A stretch of 57,824 bases of DNA, taken from the NCBI RefSeq assembly GCF_028710545.1, contig NZ_JAQTTX010000015.1, forward strand, positions 1-57,824. The letters run 5' to 3'. The notes beneath the pieces are model-generated. The model did no database searches and was not told the origin of the DNA. It worked only from the letters and a program-made list of their open reading frames with translations. Positions within the stretch are counted from its first letter, which is position 1. Each line of letters begins with the position of its first letter. Shown one piece after another: positions 36,906-46,335 of this stretch. The translations under genes were made by a program, and so were the position numbers. The stretch is from Halothiobacillus sp. (GTDB taxonomy: Bacteria; Pseudomonadota; Gammaproteobacteria; Halothiobacillales; Halothiobacillaceae).

Positions 36906-39900
36906 ATGACCGCTCCCTCGACAAAAAACCAAGACCGGACAGAACCCGATGATCACGGGACCGTTCAGCCCCTTGTCGAGCAGATGGAACGCCAGCAGGC
37001 TTTGTTGCAATCCTTGCTTGGGCAGATCGACATCCTCATCTCTGCCGCCGACGAGCATGAGCTGCTGGATGTCGTTTGTACGCAATTATTAGCTTCCGGT
37101 TTGTTTGTCGGGGCCTGGCTCGGTCAGGCGGCATCACCCAAAGCAAATGATTTTACGGTGCTCGCGGCGGGCAGTAATGGGCAAACCATTCTGGATGGGC
37201 TTACCCAAGATCAACGATCGGCGTTGAGTTCATATCTCGCGAGCGCTCAATTTCAGGATCAAGTACTGATCGAGGAATCTGATCACACCGAGCTCACCGA
37301 AGCCTGGCGTCCGTTCGCGCCGGATGATGCACATCTGAGCATATTTTTCATTCCTGTCTTTCGCAATGAATTGCCCTGGGCCGTCCTGGTGGTGGTTCAT
37401 AGTCACAATCAGGCTTTGGACCGTCTGGTGAGCGGCACCCTGATTCGCCTGGGCGAATTGATCGATACGGCTCTGGGCCAACTGGATTTGCGCAAACAGC
37501 TGAGCGAAGAATACGAACGCACCGCGTATCTGGCCTATCATGACGCGCTGACTTCGTTGGCGAACCGCCGTTTTCTCGACGAAGAGCTACCCAAGGCGAT
37601 GGCACGCGCCGGGCGACATGACCAGTCACTCGCGGTCGTGATGCTGGATATCGATGATTTCAAACCAATCAACGACGAATATGGTCATGCCGTCGGCGAT
37701 GAACTGCTCGTCTGCTTCGCCAAACGTTTACACAAAACCTTGCGGTCTTCGGATTTGGCCGTTCGCCAGGGCGGCGATGAATTTATTTTGCTCATTGAAG
37801 GCATCAACGCCAAAAATGAGCTGACACAGGGGCTTCAGCGCATTCAGGAAAGTCTGGACAAACCCTATGACCTGCCCGAAGGCAGAACCGGCGTCCGGTT
37901 CAGCATGGGAGTCACCGTGTTCCCGGAAGACAATTCCCCCCCCGATCTGTTGATTCGACATGCCGATGCGGCGCTGTATGCCAGCAAAGATCGTAAATAC
38001 GAACGGGATAATCCCTGGGTGTTCTGGCACGAGCTGAGTAATAACGACCAACCCACTTCAGGCGAATTGTTTGATCGCACCCCGGCCTATGGAGCCGAAG
38101 CGGCCGCCTTGATCGGCAAAGTATCGGCTGAAATAACACAGTTGACCGAAGGCTTTGTGGATCGGTTTTACCGGGAACTGACTGCCGTAGATGGTGATTC
38201 GGCAAGAATCATCTCCTGGCTCAGCGCTGAGGAATATGAACATTTGCGTTCAAGGCAAACCGAGCATCTTGAATTTTTACTCTCGGCTGATCTCACCGAA
38301 AAAGCCCACCGCGACAGGGCGCGCAGGGTCGGCGAGATTCACGCCTTCATTGGCGTCTCGGCAAGCAGCCTTGTGCGCGCCATCACCGTGTATATGCATC
38401 AATTCGATGATGCCTCGCTTAAATTCCAGCTGGGCCGCAGGGATTTCAACAACTTAGAATCGATCATCACCAGCCGTCTGAGCGTCGAGCTCTCTGAAGA
38501 ACTCGACGCAGAAGAACTGGTAAGCGCACAATTTCAGGCGGCGCTCAATCAAATCGATGCCTTGAGCAGAGGCAATACATCGTGGCAAAACTTCAACGAG
38601 CAACTGCTTGATATTCTCTGCGCGCTTCCGGCCATTAAAGCCGCCTGGATCGGCGCCCCGGATGAACAGGGTCAGTTCATCATTAATTTCGCCCACTACG
38701 AGGAAGAGCTCGAAAAGATGCTTGAAGCGTATCCTGACAGGATTGCGCCACCCAGCATTGTTACGCAGGAAACAGATAGGCGGGGATCGACAGGACTTGC
38801 CTTCGAAACCGGACAAATTCAACGCATCAATAACTTTGCAACCAGCCCCAGCGCCGAAAGATGGCGGGCCGTGGCACAACACACGGGCATTCGCAGTTCG
38901 GTGAGCATCCCTATTCTGGATGCACAACGCCGGACGGTCGCCGTGCTCACGCTCTACGGCGCGTATCCTGGCATGTTTGAAGCATCTCAGCGTGCATCCT
39001 TCAGCCATCAGCTTGGTTTTATCGTCAGCCAGACCTGGGGCCAGCTTGATCAGGATTCGAGCGCCAACGTCTCCATTCATGAAATCGACTTGTGGCGTGA
39101 AGCCCTTTATGGCGACGGCCTGCGCTTCGTCTACCAACCGATCATCGATCTGAACACCGGGCTACTCAAAAAAGTAGAGGCGCTCGCTCGACTGGATTTA
39201 CCCGATGGCCGCACCATCATGCCCGGTCAGTTTATTTCCCGGCTCAATGAACGCCAGATCATCCACCTGTTCAAAAAAGGCCTTGAACTATGTTTACGCC
39301 AACTGAGCCTGTGGCATCAAAGCAAACACATGAACAGTGTGGGCTTGTCTCTTAATTTGCCCTTGGAAGCGTTACTGCATGAACAGTGTATTGCTTGGGT
39401 TCACGATGCGTTAACGCATGCCAATATACCGGCCAGCCATTTATGGCTTGAGGTATTGGAACACTCCGAAACGCTGGATCACGAGTTCATGTTTCAACAA
39501 ATGCAAAAGTTGCATGAACTTGGTGTGCATCTGGCCATAGATGATCTGGGCGCAGGTTACAGCAGCCTGATCCGCATGAACAAGATGCCGTTTGATACCG
39601 CCAAGATCGACCAGGCGATTATCCGCTCGGCGTATGACGATCCGCCCCGGATCATCAAATTCATCGGCGCCTTGATTCGAATGACGCAACTGATTGATTT
39701 GGAAGTTGTCGCGGAAGGACTGGAGCACCCGGATCTCATCGAAGTCGCAAGAATACTTGGCGCCGAGCAGGGACAGGGCTATGGCATTGCTTTTCCCATG
39801 ACACCTGTGCAACTCGAAAACTGGCTTAAAAACCACGGAGCCAATCAACCCAAGGGCTACCCAATAACACCCATGGGCGCCATGGCCGCGCACATACTGC

Positions 39901-40166
39901 TGACCGAAAATGCAACCCAAAAGTGTATCCATGTCCTGGATGGGAACGACCCTGTCGTGTGCCCGGTACATCAGTTTATCGAACAGAACGGTTTGATCGA
40001 CAGCAAAATTGATCGTGCGCATCGAGCGATTCATACCACCAATCAAAAAAATCAGAAGCTCTATACGAAGCGAGTGAATAAGTTCCAAGCGCTGTTTAGC
40101 AGGTTGATCGTCGAGCCGCCCCCCAAAATCGACGAGGGAAAAACCTTGTCGAATGACACGCAATAA
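36906..40166 (+). CDS. GAF-GGDEF-globin-GAF-EAL c-di-GMP protein
   Basis: 1086 residues, no membrane segment. GAF about 30-190; GGDEF 205-370 with intact LDIDDF (247-252), GGDEF (289-293) and inhibitory RSSD (280-283). About 395-530 resembles a protoglobin heme sensor, with VGEIHAFIGV placing a proximal His at 479, as in E. coli DosC and other globin-coupled sensors. A second GAF spans 560-712. EAL (728-985) has KVEAL 757-760 and VAEGLE, but DDLGAGYSSL replaces DDFGTG. A 100-residue tail carries CxH and CPVH. GGDEF and EAL are usually adjacent; here a putative oxygen/NO sensor separates them. Both catalytic halves may be active. Confidence 0.88.
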   Translation: MTAPSTKNQDRTEPDDHGTVQPLVEQMERQQALLQSLLGQIDILISAADEHELLDVVCTQLLASGLFVGAWLGQAASPKANDFTVLAAGSNGQTILDGLTQDQRSALSSYLASAQFQDQVLIEESDHTELTEAWRPFAPDDAHLSIFFIPVFRNELPWAVLVVVHSHNQALDRLVSGTLIRLGELIDTALGQLDLRKQLSEEYERTAYLAYHDALTSLANRRFLDEELPKAMARAGRHDQSLAVVMLDIDDFKPINDEYGHAVGDELLVCFAKRLHKTLRSSDLAVRQGGDEFILLIEGINAKNELTQGLQRIQESLDKPYDLPEGRTGVRFSMGVTVFPEDNSPPDLLIRHADAALYASKDRKYERDNPWVFWHELSNNDQPTSGELFDRTPAYGAEAAALIGKVSAEITQLTEGFVDRFYRELTAVDGDSARIISWLSAEEYEHLRSRQTEHLEFLLSADLTEKAHRDRARRVGEIHAFIGVSASSLVRAITVYMHQFDDASLKFQLGRRDFNNLESIITSRLSVELSEELDAEELVSAQFQAALNQIDALSRGNTSWQNFNEQLLDILCALPAIKAAWIGAPDEQGQFIINFAHYEEELEKMLEAYPDRIAPPSIVTQETDRRGSTGLAFETGQIQRINNFATSPSAERWRAVAQHTGIRSSVSIPILDAQRRTVAVLTLYGAYPGMFEASQRASFSHQLGFIVSQTWGQLDQDSSANVSIHEIDLWREALYGDGLRFVYQPIIDLNTGLLKKVEALARLDLPDGRTIMPGQFISRLNERQIIHLFKKGLELCLRQLSLWHQSKHMNSVGLSLNLPLEALLHEQCIAWVHDALTHANIPASHLWLEVLEHSETLDHEFMFQQMQKLHELGVHLAIDDLGAGYSSLIRMNKMPFDTAKIDQAIIRSAYDDPPRIIKFIGALIRMTQLIDLEVVAEGLEHPDLIEVARILGAEQGQGYGIAFPMTPVQLENWLKNHGANQPKGYPITPMGAMAAHILLTENATQKCIHVLDGNDPVVCPVHQFIEQNGLIDSKIDRAHRAIHTTNQKNQKLYTKRVNKFQALFSRLIVEPPPKIDEGKTLSNDTQ

Positions 40167-41434
40167 TGGATGCCCCGCAAACACTCAACTGCCTGATCGT
40201 CGGTGGCGCGGTGCGTGATCGGCTGCTGGGTCGCCCCGTCCATGATCGGGATTGGGTGGTGCTGGGCAACACGCCCGAGTCGATGCGTGCGCAGGGTTTT
40301 TTGCCGGTGGGTAACGATTTTCCGGTTTTTTTACATCCAAAAACCCGTGAGGAATACGCCCTCGCGCGTACCGAGCGCAAATCCGGGCGCGGCCATCAAG
40401 GTTTCACCTTCCACGCCGCCCCCGACGTAACGCTCGAAGACGATCTGCAACGACGCGATTTAACCATCAATGCCATGGCGCAAACTGCCGATGGCACACT
40501 GATCGACCCGTTCGATTTCAAAAGTGATCTTGATGCCCGCATCTTGCGCCACATCGGCCCCGCCTTTGCCGAAGACCCCTTGCGCGTGCTGCGCGTCGCC
40601 CGCTTTGCCGCTCAACTGGCGCCCTTCGGCTTCACACTGGCACCCCAAACCCGTGACCTGATGCTGGCAATGACCGCCAATGGCGAGCTCAACGACCTGA
40701 CCGCCGAACGGGTTTGGCAGGAAACCCAGAAGGCACTGGCCAGCCCCGCGCCCGCCCGTTACTTCGATATTCTGCGCGATGTCGGCGCGCTGGCCGTGCT
40801 GTTCCCGGAAGTCGACGCCCTGTTCGGCGTGCCGCAACCGGAGAAATACCACCCCGAAATCGACAGTGGCATCCACACCCTGCTGGCGCTGACCGCCGCC
40901 GCCAGACTAACCGAAGACGTCGGCATCCGCTTCGCCGTGCTGTGTCACGATCTGGGCAAGGCACTGACGCCACCGGAAGAATGGCCACGGCACATCGGCC
41001 ATGAAGCCCGTGGCGTGGCCCCTGCCACCGCACTCTGCGAACGGTTACGCGTGCCCAAACCCATCAAGGAATTGGCGATTCTCGTCACCGCACAACACGG
41101 CCGGGTGCACACATCAATGGAAATGCGCCCGGCTACTCTGGTGGATCTGATCGAGTCACTCGATGGATTAAGACGACCAGAACGGATGGAAGCAGTGCTG
41201 CTGGCCTGCCACGCCGATGCGCGCGGGCGTTTGGGCTCGGAAAACTGCGCTTACCCGCAAGCCGACCGCGTCCGTGCAGCCGCTGAGGTGATCCGTTCTG
41301 TCTCACCACAAGCGTTTGTCGCTCAAGGACTGAAAGGGCTTGCCATCAAAAACGCCCTGCATCAGGCGCGGGTGCGTCTCTTGGCCGAGCAACTGCCGCG
41401 AGAAGCAGAGACGGATCAAAAAGCATCTGATTGA
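40166..41434 (+). CDS. cca: Multifunctional CCA-adding enzyme (tRNA nucleotidyltransferase)
   Basis: 422 residues. IVGGAVRDRLLGRPVHDRDWVV holds the nucleotidyltransferase GGxVRD and DxD motifs, and RRDLTINAMA and RVLRVARFAA are family signatures. A C-terminal HD domain (HPEIDSGIHTLLAL then VLCHDLGK) indicates the phosphatase/phosphodiesterase version found in gammaproteobacteria. It adds and repairs tRNA CCA ends. Start and upstream stop share one base. Confidence 0.96.
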   Translation: MDAPQTLNCLIVGGAVRDRLLGRPVHDRDWVVLGNTPESMRAQGFLPVGNDFPVFLHPKTREEYALARTERKSGRGHQGFTFHAAPDVTLEDDLQRRDLTINAMAQTADGTLIDPFDFKSDLDARILRHIGPAFAEDPLRVLRVARFAAQLAPFGFTLAPQTRDLMLAMTANGELNDLTAERVWQETQKALASPAPARYFDILRDVGALAVLFPEVDALFGVPQPEKYHPEIDSGIHTLLALTAAARLTEDVGIRFAVLCHDLGKALTPPEEWPRHIGHEARGVAPATALCERLRVPKPIKELAILVTAQHGRVHTSMEMRPATLVDLIESLDGLRRPERMEAVLLACHADARGRLGSENCAYPQADRVRAAAEVIRSVSPQAFVAQGLKGLAIKNALHQARVRLLAEQLPREAETDQKASD

Positions 41435-41771
41435 ACCCCGCATGCCCAGCTAAGTGAGTATGATCCGGCATGCTTTGCATTCGCTGCGGGGGCTTGTGCC
41501 TGCTCCGCATTATCCAACGCCGTTCCTGACGGCGCTTGTCCCATCAAGGGAGATTGAGATCACGGCCTCACACCCTCACCCCGACCCTCGCCCATCAAGC
41601 GAGAGGGGGACACTTGGCTCACCCGCGTTGTGTGAAAGCGTGTCAGGAAAATGCTGCATGCCCATTTCGTCCCCTCTCCCCTTGTGGGAGAGGGTTAGTG
41701 TGAGGGGTTAAAACCAATCTCAACGCCTGACATGCCATCCTGCAAAACCAAGGATGGCCTGAGCGCCGTAC
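41435..41771. repeat. Intergenic inverted repeats of the CCCTCTCCC type
   Basis: No gene. From 41572 to 41710 CACCCTCACCCCGACCC and CATCAAGCGAGAGGGG face CCCCTCTCCCC and GGGAGAGGGTTAGTGTGAG, forming a long imperfect stem of a dispersed palindrome type widespread in proteobacteria. It lies between two convergent genes and may serve as their shared terminator. Confidence 0.65.
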
Positions 41772-42377
41772 TCAACCGTTCAGCAATTCCACCAAAGAAG
41801 GCTGCCCGTCGCGCCACCGAAGACGCAGCAGGCAGGCATATTCGGTATCGACATAATGCGTGGCGATCGGCTGGGCCTTGAGTGCCCAGACCGCGGCCAC
41901 ACGGATGACGACGGCATGGCCGATGATCAGGATTTTCCCGCCCGCTTCCCCGGCACTGGCGTGCTTCGCGAGTGCGGTGGTCACCCGTGAAAAGAAGGCA
42001 TCCATGCCCTCTCCGCCCTCGGGCATTCTGTTGACGGGATCGGCCTTGTACGCCAGATAATCGGCCATGAATTCTTCTTTGACTTCACGGTGACTCAGAC
42101 CTTCCCAGCGGCCGAACCCGCGCTCGCGCAGGTTGGCGTCGATTAGAAGCGGCAGCCCACGCTCGGCGGCAAGCGCTTCGGCAAATGCCCGGCAACGGAT
42201 CAGCGGGGAAGAAACGATTTTCGTCCAGTTCGCCTTGCCCGCCGACTCCTGTGCCGCCACACGCTCGCGCATCTGCGCCCATCCCCGCTCACTTAACGGA
42301 TCGTCGATCCGATCACCGCGATAACGTTTACCACCAACCGGTTCGCCGTGGCGCATGAGGTCAATTTCCACCCGCAT
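41772..42377 (-). CDS. Histidine phosphatase-family protein (phosphoglycerate mutase-like)
   Basis: 201 residues from ATG 42377, which shares one base with the ampE stop. The catalytic RHG is in IDLMRHGEPVGG, the second His in LIIGHAVVIR, and the acid in LRERGFGRWEGLS. RYRGDRIDDPLSERGWAQM is like CobC/alpha-ribazole phosphatases. Substrate cannot be assigned, and no other cobalamin genes are present. Third gene of the ampD-ampE unit. Confidence 0.85.
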   Translation of the reverse strand: MRVEIDLMRHGEPVGGKRYRGDRIDDPLSERGWAQMRERVAAQESAGKANWTKIVSSPLIRCRAFAEALAAERGLPLLIDANLRERGFGRWEGLSHREVKEEFMADYLAYKADPVNRMPEGGEGMDAFFSRVTTALAKHASAGEAGGKILIIGHAVVIRVAAVWALKAQPIATHYVDTEYACLLRLRWRDGQPSLVELLNG

Positions 42378-43264
42378 CAATGCAACCAACCGGAAAGCGT
42401 GAGCATGGCAACGACACCCAAGCCGATCAAAAGCGCCCGCAGAACAAGTGCCGAGGCATTTTTGTACCAGCGGGACTGATCGGCCAGGCAAGCCTCACCC
42501 TCGGCACAATCATCCTCGCGCTCGAGCTCCAAAGCCGCGTGGCCCACTCGCCCGACCAAAGCGGCATTTTTTTGCGCCAGGGACGCCTCGTTTTCATCCC
42601 CGCCATTGATCCAGGCATCGAGTCCACGATTGAAACCACCCGCCAGCAACAACAGGACAGCATAGAGCCGAGCAACGGGCCAATCGAGCACGGCCTGCAC
42701 CCGACCCGGCAGGTTCATCCCGCCCGATTCCGTTGACGTCGGCCGGGCCAGCCAATCGGAAAGTCGATAGAACACAGCGCCCGCCGGACCGAACACAACA
42801 AACCAGAACAACACGGCAAACCATTCCTGAAAACCAAGCGCGATGATCCGCTCGGCGAGTTGCTGGGTCGTGGCCGTTTCGGCATCCAGCGAGGTGCCTT
42901 CCGCCAGTTTGGCACGGCAGTGCGCTGCGCCCGCCTCGTCTTCATGCTCACAGGCTTCGTGCAGGGCTGTCACCTGTTGGTTTATCTGCCGTGGAGCCAG
43001 CAGGAGCAACAGTACGACGATTGAAATCAGCAGATAGAAGATCAGCCCGAAGGGCGAGCTCCCCAGCGATGACATGAGCCAGGCAATCAGCAATGGGAAC
43101 ACAATCCAGATCAGACCCAGTGTCAGAGGGGCACCGAGTGTTTTCGAAAGTCGATCGCGAATGCTCAATACCTGATTTTCGATGGCCCGGTCGGCCCGCA
43201 TATCATCGAGCGTCGTCCAGAAGCGTTCCAGAACCATCACGACAATCAGGATCAACAGTTTCAT
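42377..43264 (-). CDS. ampE: AmpE family inner-membrane protein
   Basis: 295 residues. MKLLILIVVMVLERFW at the start, four to five membrane helices (about 45-65, 70-90, 150-172, 205-225, 275-294), FQEWFAVLFWFVVFGPAGAVFYRLS and the downstream order match AmpE/CobD-like proteins. In enterics it is linked to beta-lactamase induction as a possible sensory partner of AmpD; its biochemical role is open. Lies 63 bp downstream of ampD. Confidence 0.85.
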   Translation of the reverse strand: MKLLILIVVMVLERFWTTLDDMRADRAIENQVLSIRDRLSKTLGAPLTLGLIWIVFPLLIAWLMSSLGSSPFGLIFYLLISIVVLLLLLAPRQINQQVTALHEACEHEDEAGAAHCRAKLAEGTSLDAETATTQQLAERIIALGFQEWFAVLFWFVVFGPAGAVFYRLSDWLARPTSTESGGMNLPGRVQAVLDWPVARLYAVLLLLAGGFNRGLDAWINGGDENEASLAQKNAALVGRVGHAALELEREDDCAEGEACLADQSRWYKNASALVLRALLIGLGVVAMLTLSGWLH

Positions 43265-43327
43265 AACGATGGCTCCGTGGGGAAAAATCAGGTTAAAAAC
43301 GTGGCCTTGCCTGCATTCGGCCGTGCA

Positions 43328-43888
43328 TCAGGCGACACTAAGACCATCCGGCAGCCGCCCGGCCAGATGGCCCCAGTTGAACGCCGGCCCCGGGTCTGTC
43401 TTGCGGCCCGGCGCGATTTGCTCGTGCCCGCGCACGTCGGCGAGATCAGGATAGCGCTGCTTCAATGCCACCAGCACTTCCAGCAACTGATCGTATTGCA
43501 CCGAGGTGTAGCGGTCGGTATCCGTGCCTTCAAGCTCGATGCCGATCGAATAATCGTTGCAGCGCTCCCGGCCGTTGAATTCCGACTCCCCCGCGTGCCA
43601 GGCCCGGCGCGTGAATGGCACGAACTGGATCATCGAACCGTCCCGCCGGATAAACACATGTGCCGACACCTGAAGGTGGGCGATTTGTGCATAGTACGGG
43701 TGCTCATTCGGGTCCAGTGTTCCGGTGAACAACTGCTCAACGCCATCTCCGCCATACTCGCCCGGCGGCAGAGAAATACCGTGCACGACAACCAGCGAGA
43801 TGGCCATGTTCGACGGCCGATCATCGCAAAAAGGGGAACGGACATAACGCACGCCGCTTAATGTTTCGGTTTTTGGATCAACGATCAT
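43328..43888 (-). CDS. ampD: 1,6-anhydro-N-acetylmuramyl-L-alanine amidase AmpD
   Basis: 186 residues (E. coli 183). Zinc ligands are in VVHGISLPPGEYGG (His) and RGHEQIAPGRKTDPGPAFNW (His and Asp). RAWHAGESEFNGRERCNDYSIGIELEG is the family core. It is cytoplasmic and cleaves the peptide from anhydro-muropeptides in wall recycling, and so controls AmpR signalling where present. First gene of ampD-ampE-phosphatase. Confidence 0.95.
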   Translation of the reverse strand: MIVDPKTETLSGVRYVRSPFCDDRPSNMAISLVVVHGISLPPGEYGGDGVEQLFTGTLDPNEHPYYAQIAHLQVSAHVFIRRDGSMIQFVPFTRRAWHAGESEFNGRERCNDYSIGIELEGTDTDRYTSVQYDQLLEVLVALKQRYPDLADVRGHEQIAPGRKTDPGPAFNWGHLAGRLPDGLSVA

Positions 43889-44382
43889 AATTGCCTCCAG
43901 ATGAATCCATTCAAAGACACTCGCATTTTAACGCTTGCCATTCTACATTGCCTGATCTTATGTACTGAGCCTCGCACCCGCTGCATGAAATCGGGCTGAG
44001 TGAAACCAGTAACAAAAAGCTCACTAAGGTCTGCACAAATGCAAAACTGTTCCAAATCCCCATCGTTTACAAAGAGCGAGGCGCAACTGTTCAAAAAGCT
44101 GCGGACACGCCCCCTTTGAAAAAGGGGGACAGGGGGGATTTGCCGAGTCATACCCACTGCCCTAGGTAAATGCTGATTTATTCCATCCATGGAATAAATC
44201 AGCTCGCTCATCGCGGTACACGCCCGCGATGGCTCTCACGAATCAAAGACTTACGTCATTGTTCGTGTTGGGGCATCCTGCCCCAAGCGGGAAGCACTGA
44301 ATAAATCAGCGCTTCCCTAAAAACTCTGCTTGTATGCACACCCTCCCAAGCACCTGATAACTTTCCTGTTCTGGAGAACACC
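43889..44382. other. Repeat-rich intergenic region upstream of ampD and the DMT permease
   Basis: No gene. It holds a solo element end after CTAA (GGTCTGCACAAATGC, 44028-44042), a CCCCCTTTGAAAAAGGGGG palindrome with GGGGGGATTTG (44104-44142), and a complete 151-bp MITE (separate entry). Both flanking genes are transcribed outward, so promoters must lie in or beside these repeats. Confidence 0.7.
44166..44316 (-). repeat. 151-bp five-hairpin MITE, type B, inverted
   Basis: Flanks are CTAG (44162-44165) and CTAA (44317-44320), a one-mismatch target duplication. Read on the minus strand it matches the copy at 23282 at all but a handful of positions, with the same ends and five hairpins. In block 4 ATCGCGG pairs perfectly with CCGCGAT, better than in the 23282 copy. 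It ends about 66 nt before the permease ATG. Confidence 0.88.
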
Positions 44383-45291
44383 ATGAATCTTGCGGGCGTG
44401 TATGCCTTGATCATGCTTTCAACCCTCTTCTGGGGCGCGAACTTCGTGCTGGCCGGATTTGTCCTCGGCGATATTTCTCCGCAATGGTCCGCTGCGTTAC
44501 GCTTTGGTCTGGCTGCGCTGATCCTGCTGGGCGTGGCCCTCAGCCAGAAAGCCCCTTTGGCCGCGCTGATCCGTCAACACGGCGCCAGCTACCTCACGCT
44601 GGGCATTATCGGTGTGGCGGGGTTCAACCTGCTGTTCTTCTTCGCTCTGCAAACCACCAGTGCCGACAACGCAGCGCTGATCATGGCCACCAATCCCCTG
44701 CTGACCACCTTTCTGGCCTGGTTGATTCTCGGCGAGCATCCCGGCTGGCAACGCCTGATCGCCTTGCCGGTGGCGTTGCTGGGCGTCACGGTGGTAATTT
44801 CCGATGGCCATCTGGCTCACGTGCTTGATCTGCATATCGTTCTGGGTGACTGGCTGATGCTCGCCGCGAATCTGTGCTGGGCGTTTTACAATGTATTGAA
44901 TCGCCGACTGATGCCCAAAACGGTCAGCCCGACCGTCAACACGGCACTGATCGTATCGGCGGGCGCGCTGGTTTTACTGGTCGTGGCCGGATTCAACCCG
45001 CAAGGGCTTCACCCGCTCTCGCTGCAAGCCGGCTTTGCCATGGCCGGGCTGGTCATTGGCGGCACCGTACTCGCCTACCTGCTCTGGAACACCGGCATCG
45101 CCCGTCTGGGCGCGGGCCGCACGGCCCTGTTCATGAACCTGATTCCGGTCTTCGCCATGCTGAGCGCCATCACCATCGGCACCTACCCCACGCCCATGCA
45201 GTTGCTGGGCGGCGCGATTGTGTTCAGTGGTTTGCTCATCAGCATGATCCCGTACCGGAAAAAACCGTCTGTCCTACTTGAAGCGGCCTGA
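44383..45291 (+). CDS. EamA-family (DMT) permease
   Basis: 302 residues, ten membrane helices in two EamA repeats of five. The N-terminal repeat ([18 protein letters not shown]) and second repeat ([19 protein letters not shown]) show the paired W/N signatures, and the end is [13 protein letters not shown]. Probable inner-membrane exporter or importer of a small metabolite or amino acid. Substrate not predictable. Preceded by GGAG. Confidence 0.9.
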   Translation: MNLAGVYALIMLSTLFWGANFVLAGFVLGDISPQWSAALRFGLAALILLGVALSQKAPLAALIRQHGASYLTLGIIGVAGFNLLFFFALQTTSADNAALIMATNPLLTTFLAWLILGEHPGWQRLIALPVALLGVTVVISDGHLAHVLDLHIVLGDWLMLAANLCWAFYNVLNRRLMPKTVSPTVNTALIVSAGALVLLVVAGFNPQGLHPLSLQAGFAMAGLVIGGTVLAYLLWNTGIARLGAGRTALFMNLIPVFAMLSAITIGTYPTPMQLLGGAIVFSGLLISMIPYRKKPSVLLEAA

Positions 45292-45347
45292 TCAATTCGG
45301 ACAAAATCTTGCCAACCATCAAAGTCCAAGATCATAGGAGATCTGCC

Positions 45348-45743
45348 ATGTCATCAGAACGAGTCGAACGCGGTATGGATATCTTGCGGCAGATCAACCC
45401 GCAATCGGCGCAGGCGCTTTTTTCCGAGCTGGAATCCATCGCCCCGGATCTGAGCCGCTTCGTCGCCGAATTTGCCTACGGCGACATCTATGCCCGCCCC
45501 GGCCTTGGCTTTCGCGAGCGCGAAATGATCACCGTGGCCGCCCTCACCGCTCAGGGCAATGCCGCACCGCAACTCAAATCGCATATCGTCGGCGCGTTGA
45601 ATTCGGGCTGCACCGAACAGGAAATCATTGAAATCATGCTCCAGATGGCGGTGTACGCCGGATTTCCCGCCGCCATCAACGGCATCATGGCTGCCAAAGA
45701 GGTCTTCACGGCCCGAAAGGCACATGAAGCTGATCCCGGCTAA
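45348..45743 (+). CDS. Carboxymuconolactone decarboxylase-family protein
   Basis: 131 residues from ATG 45348 (AGGAGA upstream). [38 protein letters not shown] and [18 protein letters not shown] are the CMD-family alpha-helical core with the His-containing segment. The CxxC of AhpD-type peroxidases is absent, so it is a decarboxylase-like or uncharacterised hydrolase-type member. It follows the DMT gene by 56 bp. Confidence 0.88.
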   Translation: MSSERVERGMDILRQINPQSAQALFSELESIAPDLSRFVAEFAYGDIYARPGLGFREREMITVAALTAQGNAAPQLKSHIVGALNSGCTEQEIIEIMLQMAVYAGFPAAINGIMAAKEVFTARKAHEADPG

Positions 45744-45753
45744 AATCTCTGGT

Positions 45754-46335
45754 TTACTGAGAACCTTGTCGCACTTGGCCTTGAGCGTGCTCAATCACCC
45801 CGTTCAAGGCGGCCACCACCGCTTGCTGGCGAACGGCTGCCCGATCACCATCGAACTGGAACCGGGTCGCCCACGCGTCGCTGCCCTCGCCCGGGGTTGA
45901 TGAATCGGCCCGAAACCGCCACGCAATCCAGACCGTACCCACCGGCTTTTCCGCCGAGCCGCCACCCGGCCCCGCAATCCCGCTGATCGCCACCGAATAA
46001 TGGGAAGAACTATTCGCCAACACACCGGCAGACATTGCCAGCACGCACGCCCGACTCACCGCGCCGAATCGCTCGAATACCGACTCCGGCACGCCAAGCA
46101 ACCGGGTCTTGGCCGCATTGCTATAAGTCACAAAGCCACATTCGAACCAACCCGAGCTGCCCGCCACCTCGGTGATCGCCGCTGCCAAACCGCCGCCTGT
46201 GCAGGATTCGGCCACGCTGATCATCTGCTGGTTGGCCGCCAGCACAGCGCCCAATCGACCAGATAGGCGCAACAACTCGGCCATTGGGTTTTCCATCGAC
46301 GAATCAAGACTCACGCCGCTCACCTCACTCTTCAC
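45754..46335 (-). CDS. pncC: Nicotinamide-nucleotide amidohydrolase (CinA C-terminal domain)
   Basis: 193 residues from GTG 46335, which overlaps the ychJ TGA (GTGA); later in-frame ATGs are possible. SVAESCTGGGLAAAITEVAG, TYSNAAKTRLLGV and SGIAGPGGGSAEKPVGTVWIA form the PncC/CinA-C signature with catalytic Ser and Lys. It deamidates NMN to NaMN in the pyridine nucleotide cycle. Last gene of a three-gene overlapping operon. Confidence 0.95.
   Translation of the reverse strand: MKSEVSGVSLDSSMENPMAELLRLSGRLGAVLAANQQMISVAESCTGGGLAAAITEVAGSSGWFECGFVTYSNAAKTRLLGVPESVFERFGAVSRACVLAMSAGVLANSSSHYSVAISGIAGPGGGSAEKPVGTVWIAWRFRADSSTPGEGSDAWATRFQFDGDRAAVRQQAVVAALNGVIEHAQGQVRQGSQ

Noticed and set aside
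43885..44211. 108-codon frame upstream of ampD
   Set aside because: It reads through the C-tract palindrome and the MITE end; composition is that of the repeats.
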